Shown here one piece after another: positions 56,215-64,000 of a DNA stretch of 64,000 nucleotides (positions within the stretch are counted from its first letter, which is position 1; the number at the start of each line of letters is the position of its first letter). The DNA comes from Glycine soja. Taxonomy: Eukaryota; Streptophyta; Magnoliopsida; Fabales; Fabaceae. The notes under the pieces are model-generated. The model did no database searches. It was not told where the DNA came from and saw only the letters and a list, made by a program, of their open reading frames with translations. The stretch covers positions 26,811,323 through 26,875,322 of the forward strand of contig NC_041007.1 in the NCBI RefSeq assembly GCF_004193775.1, read 5' to 3'. A program made the translations under genes and the position numbers.

Positions 56215-56625
56215 TCCCATCCCCCTTTAAAAGCATTTGACCTCAAATCCAGAGATTCTTGAAACTCTAGGCTTCTTCCCTTAACACCTGTGAAAAGAAT
56301 AAAAACATATATATTAGTGGTGTTGGGTATGTTAGAGTAGGATGTGGTCTGAAAACCCTTTTCCTGGGCATCTTCCCATGAGGGAACATGGTTCCTCACC
56401 AACTCAATGAGTGGTGCTACAAGTATAGAAAAATATGGGACAAACCTTTTGTAAAAGTATGTTAAGTCAAGGAAGCCCCAAATTTCCCTTATACTTGGTA
56501 AAGTGGGCCACTCAGGAATGAACTTTATTCTCTTAGGGTCTGTGGTAACCCCTTGATCATTATTTAAAAAATTAAGAAAAGTAATGCAATAAAACATACT
56601 TTTTTCTATATTTTCATGGTCCAAT
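56215..56625 (-). pseudogene. Gag/RT fusion 3' end (second - strand copy)
   Basis: DPKRIKFIPEWPTLPSIREI, GFLDLTYFYKRFVPY and VPSWEDAQEKGF, nearly identical to 41258-41650. Similarity stops at about 56625, where LINE-associated sequence begins. Confidence 0.75.
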
Positions 56626-59600
56626 TCAAGGTCCATCAACTTTGGCGAAAGGAACATCATCAAAAGAAATAGTAGGTGAATAAAGGAGTGGCACACTGAC
56701 TAATCAAAGGGAAACGAGGGAGTATCTAGAAGAAAACCTTAACAATGATATCTTAGTAAGTGGAATTCAAAATTGCAACAGACTAGTTTGGGTCAACAAC
56801 GATATGAAAGTAGGTGGACAGGTATAGGAAATTGGGAAGAAGGTGGGGGTGAAATATGAAGGTGATGAAGAAAATTTGATAGAGAAAATTAATGGGATGG
56901 AAAAGCATGACTATGAAGGGGTTATCCAAAGCCAAGAGAAACACCAGGAAGTGTCAAAGAATGTTCATCAATGAAGTTGGTCTCATTTAATGTTAGAGGA
57001 TTAGGAAGGGCGGTGAAAGGGAGATACATCCCAAAAATCATAAAGAGGGAAGAGGTCTAGTTCATGTGCATTTAAGAGACAAAAAAAGAGGTGATTGATA
57101 AAGTTTTGTGTTTTTATTTATGGGGGATAATGATGTAGGTTGGGTAGCTTCACCATCTATTGTTCATGCAGGGGGTTTGTTATGTATGTGGGATGTTAAT
57201 TGTTTTCACCTTAGTAGTGAGTTTAGAGGGAGTGGGTACCTACGGGTGGAAGGTGTGTGGAAAGATAATGGGAGATAAGCTATAATAATAAATATTTATG
57301 CCTCTAATGATATTGAGGGGAGGAGAAGACTATGGGAGGAGTTAAAAAAGAAAAAAGAAAGTAGTAATATTGATTGGTGGTGCTTGATATGCGATTTTAA
57401 TTGTGTGAGGAGGGCATGTGAAAGAACGGGTGTTGGAGGGGAAGATGGAAATGTGAGTGAGAGAGAGGAGTTTAACAATTTCATAAGAGAAATAGAATTG
57501 GAAGAAGTACTTTGTGTGCGTAGGAAGTTTACTTGGTACCAACCAAATGGAAGAGCAAGAAGCAAACTTGATAAAATGTTGGCATCAAGAGAGTGGTACA
57601 ACTTGTGGTCGGGATGCACACAATATATTCTTGATAGGAATGTCTCGGATCATTGACCAATTCTCATCAAGAATAGTATTATGGACTGGGGACCTAAACC
57701 CTTCAAGGTTCTTAATTGTTGCTTCATGGATAGCAATTTCTCAAAAAAATTTGAAGAAGCTTGGAAAAATATTAGATGTCTAGGATGGGGAGCTTACATT
57801 CTCAAAGAGAAGCTAAAAAAAATTGAAAATATGTTTAAAGGAGTGGAATTTGATGCATTTTGGAAATTTGGAAAAAAATAAAAGAAAAGAAACTCTTGTC
57901 CTAAAAGAATTTAATATGATTAAATTGAAAGAAGAAAATGAAGATCTTGAAGAGGAAGAAGCTAGGAAAAAGAGAGAACTACAAGGGGACTTTTGGAGTG
58001 TGGTAGCATGTAATGAGTCCCTCATCAAACAAAAGTCTAGAGTGAAGTGGATATTGGAGGGTGACCATAACTCCAAATTTTTTTCACTCATTTGTCAATT
58101 AGAAGAGAAAGAAGAATGGCTTAAAGGGCTTAAATATAGAGGGGGAGTGGGTTGAAGATCCCTGTAGATTGAAGGTGGAAGTTGAGAATTTTTTCCAACT
58201 TAGATTTAAAGTAGAGAAGGATAGATCAAAATTGGATGGGGTGAAATTAAATAGAATATCTAGAGAGGATTACCAAATGTTACTTGTAGAGTTTGAAGAA
58301 AAGGAGGTTAAAGAGGAAATATGGGAGTGTGGTGATTCAAAGAGCCTAGGCCCAGATGAATATACTTTCAAGTTCATCAAGAATTTCTGGTAGCTTCTTA
58401 AAGATAATATTATGAGATTTGTCCACGAATATCACTTGCATGGGGTGCTTCCAAAAGGGTGCAATTCCTCCTTCATTGCTCTTATCCCTAAGATACTTGA
58501 CCCCTCAAATTTGGGAGAATTTAGGCCAATATCTTTGGTGGGTCATTGGTACAAAATCTTGGCAAAATTCTCTCAAACCGAATCAAGAAGGTGTTGGATA
58601 AAGTAATTGATTAAAGACAAAGCACATTCTTTGGTGGTCGACACATGGTACATAGTGCTTTGATAGCAAATGAGGTGGTAGAAGAGGCAAAAAGGTTAAA
58701 GAAAATGTGTTTGATTTTCAAAGTAGACCACGAAAAGGCCTATGATTCAGTGAGCTTGGAGTTCTTGATATACATGCTACATAAATTGGGGTTTGATGAT
58801 TAATGGATAATATGGATCAAAGGATGTTTGGTGAGTTGCAAAGTTTTGGTCTTGGTAAACGGAAGCCCAACAAAGAGTTCTTGGTGGCTAAAGGATTAAG
58901 ACAAGGAAACCCTCTAGCTCCTTTCTTATTTAATGTGATTGCGAAGGGCTTAAGTGGGATGATGAGAGAAGCGATTAAAAGGGGACTTTTTAAAAGTTTC
59001 TTTGTAGGTAACAAGAAAGTGGAGGTCAATCTTCTACAATATGCAAATGATACCATCTTTTTAGGTAAGTCAACATTGTAAAATGTCATAACTATTAAAA
59101 GCATCCTTCGGTGCTTTGAATTAGCTTATGGCCTCAAGGTAAATATTTTTAAAAGCAAATTTGACACTATAGGAGTTGATGTCGATGAGATGGAGAGGTA
59201 TGCACATTTCCTTAATTGCAAAATTTTACATTTTCCTTTTACATATTTATGTATTCCCATAGGAGCAAATCCTAGGTTAGTTGATACTTGGAAACCTATT
59301 GTTCATAAATTTGAGAAAAAATTGTCAAGGTGGAAATACAAAATAATGTCTTTTGTGGGGAGGTTAAGTCTTATTAATTCGGTCTTGACTTCTTTGCCTC
59401 TTCTTTTTTTTCAAAGTGCCAAATTGTGTGGGGGAAAACTTGTTAGTATACAAAGGAAAATTTTGTGGGATAGTGAGGAGAGAAAAAATAAAATTTGTTG
59501 GAAGAGTTGGGATAAAATTTGTCAGCCAAAAAAACATGGTGGTCATGGTGGAAACACAAAATAATGTCTTTTGTGGGGAGGGTAAGTCTTATTAATTTGG

Positions 59601-60590
59601 TCTTGCCTGCTTTGTCTCTTTCTTTTTTTCAAAGTGCCAAATTGTGTGGGGGGAAAACTTGTTAGTATACAAATTATCATCAATTTGTGTATTGTTTGTG
59701 GGAGGCAACATCTTCAAAGTGGTTTGGTATTTCGATTGAGTGAAAATTGGGGAGGGGAGATAAAATCTTGTTTTGGAGTGACCCTTGGATGAGTGACGTG
59801 AGTTTAGCTCATAAATATCCTAGACTTTTTCTAAACTCTTGCCAAAGAGAGGAATACCTAAGAAATGTTGGTGAGTGGTGTGGGGATGAGTGGAAGTGAA
59901 ACTTGGTGTAGAGGAGGGAGTGGTTTGAATGAGAGAAGGTAGATGCTGAAAGATTTCAAAGAGAGTTGAGGGATATACATTTACAAAAAGCCATTTGGAC
60001 TCACGGAGGTGGCTACATGATCAATCCGGTGCATATACGATCAAGTCGACATATTCATTTATGAGTGATCTTGATTATTTGGATTCACATGATACGATTT
60101 TTTGAAGATATTTGGTCGTTAAAGATTCTACCTAAAATTAAATGCTTTGTGTGGAGGCTCTTTAGGGATCGATTGCCAAGTGGTGATAACCTTACAAAAG
60201 AAATATCTTTAATAATGGTGAAATATGGTTGTGCCCATTCTGCAAGGAGGAAGAAGAATCATTGTTTCACACTATATTTTGGTGCAAACCTACACTAGAA
60301 ATATGGCTTACCTGCTACACGTGTTTATTAAAAAGAAGAAAAATGTTGGTGAAAAGTAGAATTGCGTTAGGGTAGGTGTCGTGTGGTCTCTATGGAAGGC
60401 AAGAAACAACATTGTCTTCAGGGGAGGTCTCTTCGATAAGGAGAAGATCATGCAAGAAGTTGTCTTTCATATGTGGACATGGTTGAAGAATTTAGACTCA
60501 TCGTTTGGTTATTCTTATGACCAATGTTATGTATGTCCTGGTGAGTGTATAAGAAATAGATTGAATTGGAAGGAAGAGGTGACGTGAAAT
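56626..60590 (+). pseudogene. L1-type LINE, ORF2 nearly full length but broken
   Basis: The endonuclease starts at 56971 (MKLVSFNVRGLG) and continues with DFNCVRRACERTG, RKFTWYQPNGRARSKLDKML and DRNVSDH near 57650. The RT region has LGPDEYTFKFIKNFW, SNLGEFRPISLVGHWYKILA, LRQGNPLAPFLFNVIAKGLS and LLQYANDTIFL, then a C-terminal FPFTYLCIPIGANPRLVDTW. A zinc-binding-type end (ILPKIKCFVWRLFRDRLPSG) is near 60120, and the frame ends at 60587. The catalytic box YADD reads YAND, and many stops and shifts are present. Text before 56971 may be the end of ORF1. A duplicated segment carries KIMSFVGRLSLIN at 59340 and 59560. Confidence 0.85.
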
Positions 60591-60616
60591 GTATGCAGGG
60601 TTATAAATAAGGGTCG

Positions 60617-60654
60617 ATGTATTTGGTAGAATGGTACCCTTCTACCAAATACAT
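60617..60654. repeat. 38-bp near-perfect palindrome after the LINE ORF2
   Basis: ATGTATTTGGTAGAA and its complement TTCTACCAAATACAT flank TGGTACCC. Eighteen of nineteen pairs match. It lies in the probable 3' UTR of the LINE. Confidence 0.8.
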
Positions 60655-63131
60655 GGTACAGAGGTTGTATTATTGGGTGAGTACAGAGGGAGGAATTGAG
60701 ACTGCTACAGGTAGTTTTGCTACCATTGATTAATAGCTATTAGTATTCCACTATTAGATACTAATAGTATTTAACCTCTAGAAAAGTTGGTTGTAATTAA
60801 AACATGGTACTACTAGTACCGTTTTCTAATAATATAATTTGTTGGCCGTTTTTTTTAAAAATAAAAAACAATATAAATAGCCCCTTCCTATTCTATGCTC
60901 TTCACCCTTGTGTTTTTATATTTTTTTTCATTTATTTATTCTTTTCATCCCTTTCCTCGGTAAAAGCAGCCATGTGGTATCAACTTGAACATTTTTTTAC
61001 TTTGCTATTTGCAAAGGTTAATAGGATTTAGGGCAACTTACTTATTACTGAGTTTTATTTTTCACATATATCGTTTAAAATTTATTGTGTATCTTTTATT
61101 AAAGGGTCTCGTTAATTGGTACTCCTTTAAACATTTACTATGAAAATCATTTAAGAGCATAAAAAAATCATAAACAACATAATTTTATATATTTTATTAA
61201 AAAAATTCCTTTTAGTTCTTTAACCAATGCTTCAAGACATTGGTTAGCAATAGCATTTGTCTTTATTAAAATAAGTAGTTTTATATTCTAATTAATTCAA
61301 TTCTTTTGACAAGTCTTTAAACAAAGACCCTTTTCTTAAATCATGACTTATTGTTTTAAATAATTGTGAACATCGAAGAGAATTTGTTAAGAATATTTTA
61401 AGCGTGTAATTGAAATTCTCTTATTTTTCTTTCAAGTGGGGTAGGTATGTTCAATTTTTTAGTAATGGTTTTCCCTCTACTGTGGTTGACGATAATGATT
61501 TGGTTATTTTAATGAACGGAGTGACCTTGCTCTCTATGTTTTTTTGTTGAATTGATATCTTAGTGCGTGTTTAGAATAGGTTAATTTATGTAGATCAACT
61601 ATTACAAAAATGTTTTAGATTGGGTTAATTAGACCTACATTAATCATTGAGAATACAAGAAAAAGATCTTTACTTAGACCAAAAAAAATTGATACATTTG
61701 TTTATAAGGACTAATATAACAATATCTTAAAATCTTATGCAGGTGAAGCATTTTTTAATTATATTACTAATGCATCTTCTTGTATAAGAGCCATTCAAGC
61801 ATATAAGCATAGATAATGTAGGTTTACTATTTTGCTTAGTTCAACTTTTTTATTACAAAAATGAAAGTTACAAAAAAATTATATATATACATTTTATAGC
61901 CCATTCTTTGTTATTATCTTAAATTTAATATAAAAAATTATAAAATTATATAAGTTTTACTTATTTGTTGATTCCCCATTCATAATTTTATAATTTTTAA
62001 TAAATTTTAATTAATAATAAAAATATTTTAAAAATTATGTTAAAACATAAATTGTTAACATTTCTTATATTCTAAATCACTATCAATGTATTTGGATCAA
62101 CATCATGACAATGTGAATCTACATCCTTAAGCGTGTTTTATAGTTTCAACATTTAGGTGAATTTAGTGTTGAATGTGATTGGAAAACACAAATCCAAATA
62201 CATTATTAGTAAAAAAGACTTATATTTAACAAATCAATTCTCCTAAATACTTGAATTGTATAACACAAAATTATTTCTATATTTGTAAATACTTGAATTG
62301 TATGAGACAATAATTTCTATATTTTTTAACATGAGAAATGCTAACAATTCAGAAATGAGATCCACTTTTGATGATTTTTGATAAATTTTAATTAATCATA
62401 GAAACAATGTTGAAAAAAATCAGTGTCACTAGGATTCATCTTTCAACATTTATCTTGTGTTCAATAAACCAATAAAAATGTTAACTACAAACTAAAAAGT
62501 TAGTTACAAATTGTTACAAATATTTGGTAAAACTAGTTGTTAAAACAAATTACTAGCATAAAATGAGAAAAAGATATTAAAAAAAAAACTATGATAATTG
62601 GTAAGATAGTAAGGATAATTTATTTAAAATAAAAAATAAAAACCCTTACAAGCTCAGATGTTACATAAAATAGTGCTTTGAAAAATGTTACAAACTACTC
62701 AAATAAATTATTTTACCAAATAAGTCTAAGTTGGTCAAATAAATTTTTAAATTTTTATTTAAAAACTAATTTAAAAGCAATGCCAAAGGCATAGGTACAT
62801 TTTTTTTTTCATTTTAGACTAATATATACACTGCAAAATTTCTCAAGTATAAATTTAGGGTTTACACTTTTCCCCTGGCCGATAGTTTTAACCAGATTTC
62901 TCCTATCATTGCTTAATTTATTCAAAATACAATCCCCTGGACCACGTCAAAATCATGGAACAATAACGAATGAAAGAAAATCTTACATTTACTGAAAAAA
63001 CTGGATTAATTACTCAAAACAAAAGAACAACAGAGGAACATGCATGTTGCTACCTAGTCCCACACACTCCTTTTCTCTTTCTTTAGCTGTAACGATTAAC
63101 AATTCTCAAAATATCCAATCTGGGCAATTTT
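60655..63131. other. AT-rich intergenic region and probable BSD2 3' UTR
   Basis: No gene seen between 60655 and about 62860. The text is AT-rich, without strong repeats. The final ~250 bp may be the 3' UTR of the - strand gene. Confidence 0.5.
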
Positions 63132-63210
63132 CTAATCATCAAATGTGCTCATGAATCCACCAATAAAGCCAGCTCCATTACAACTTCCACACAATATGTC
63201 CCTCTTTCCC
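63132..63210 (-). CDS. BSD2: Last exon of a BSD2-like plastid DnaJ-type zinc-finger chaperone
   Basis: After an acceptor TTTCTTGCAG, the - strand reads GKRDILCGSCNGAGFIGGFM then STFDD and a TAG stop (63132-63134). The CxxCxGxG box and the ending GGFMSTFD are those of BUNDLE SHEATH DEFECTIVE 2, a small stromal protein with a DnaJ-like cysteine-rich domain that holds the Rubisco large subunit during assembly. Only this 79-nt exon lies in the window. The preceding Cys-rich exon and transit peptide must be to the right of 64000. The first base completes a codon begun in the previous exon. Other DnaJ-type zinc-finger plastid proteins share the box, but the C-terminal tail argues for BSD2. Confidence 0.75.
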
Positions 63211-64000
63211 CTGCAAGAAACATACATATGTATGTTGCATAGGATAGGAATTAGATTGTAGCCAAACCAAATAGAGACTTGAAAAGCCCCCTAAGATTTT
63301 TCAAGTTCAAAGGAATGATGGAGTCCAATCACACAACTACTAGAAGTAAATCATGCTAGAAATGCTTGCAACTACTTGAATCGTATGACACAATAATTTC
63401 TATATTTTGTAACATGAGATAGCAACACTTTCTGTGACTCTCATTCTAACTCTCTTTACGACTGTCTAAGCAAGTTATGCAGTTCAACCTATGAACTACA
63501 AAGAAGCAGGTGAAGACCGCTGAATCCTCATCACCAACTTTTCCACATCCAGAATTAAGGCGGTTTAAAGAAACAAACTAAAACATGTCATGAAAATAAC
63601 TGGGTGTGGTAACTGCATAAACTATAGAAAGAAAAACAAACTAAAATGCAAAGGTCAAAGCAGAAAATAATTAGAAGTTGCTTTTGGTCTTAACAAAAAT
63701 CATATTTGTTTCATGGGAATGGGATGTGCTTTTAAAAACAAATTTCATTTTTCTGCTTTTAGAACCTAAAATTGAGAGCATAATTAGGTTTTTTAGTTCT
63801 GTTTGATGACTTTCAGTTCTAAAAACATTAATGAAAAAGCACAGAGAACATCTGAGAATAATGAATGGCATTCCTGTAATTATTGGCAAATGAAAAACAA
63901 GAATAATTGGGAAAACTGTTTGGGTTCTAAGGAAAGCAAAAGACCTTTGATGACCTTCATGCCTTCTATGTCTAGATACAATGGACTTCAATTCCCTTTC
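63211..64000 (-). other. Intron of the BSD2-like gene (to the window edge)
   Basis: No Cys-rich exon or other coding match was found here. It is most simply the last intron of the gene, at least 790 bp long. Confidence 0.5.

Noticed and set aside
63671..63991. 106-codon frame on the - strand at the right edge
   Set aside because: AT-rich intron-like text without similarity to BSD2 or other proteins that I recognise.

Overview
The window looks like a plant nuclear chromosome from a legume, most probably soybean (Glycine max) or a close relative. It holds a Ty1/copia Sirevirus with the layout of the soybean element SIRE1, other soybean-type retrotransposon families, GT-AG introns, and two plastid-protein genes of plant type. 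Only two host genes are visible. Nearly everything else is transposable elements, many of them nested.

Layout, left to right. 1-8638: the 3' part of a Ty3/gypsy element on the + strand (Tat/Ogre-like by its gag) with very little coding sequence. It has a long non-coding region carrying two tandem arrays and ends in a 2.2-kb LTR. 8639-11218: a rearranged element of the same kind on the - strand. 11219-12500: a dead L1-type LINE on the - strand. 13043-14252: a Mutator-like element that appears to have captured a calnexin gene fragment (Pack-MULE). 14253-17697: AT-rich sequence with small DNA transposons. 17698-20905: a complete four-exon plastid heme oxygenase gene (HO1/HY1 type, 282 residues). 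21690-23230: copies of a repeat whose outer ends are tRNA-Ile-like, two of them forming a large inverted repeat. 24008-30529: a decayed gypsy element (- strand) cut by two solo LTRs with perfect 5-bp target duplications, then a + strand gypsy fragment with its 3' LTR. 30530-39740: a decayed copia element (+ strand) cut by two more solo LTRs. 40785-56625: a non-autonomous gypsy family (- strand) whose gag is split by an intact SIRE1-like element (43475-53160). 56626-60590: a decayed LINE (+ strand). 60660-63131: AT-rich intergenic sequence. 63132-63210: the last exon of a BSD2-like plastid chaperone gene (- strand), whose remainder lies beyond the window.

The SIRE1-like element is the youngest large insertion. 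Its target duplication AGTCT is perfect, its LTRs differ at roughly 16-18 positions over 1.11 kb, and gag-pol is open from end to end. The downstream envelope-like frame is in phase with gag-pol after a single amber codon in the context UAG-CAA-UUA, the arrangement known for SIRE1 stop-codon suppression.

The observation I rate highest is in the non-coding DNA of the Tat-like family. Three separate tandem or dispersed modules each form small hairpins whose stems change in a pair-preserving way between copies: the 24-bp minisatellite at 1560-2550, the 128-bp array at 5251-6130, and the LTR hairpins with the loop TCCAACG. A fourth module, a paired stem-loop found in every LTR copy, shows the same behaviour. 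This suggests selected RNA or DNA structure in a group of elements usually described only by their proteins.
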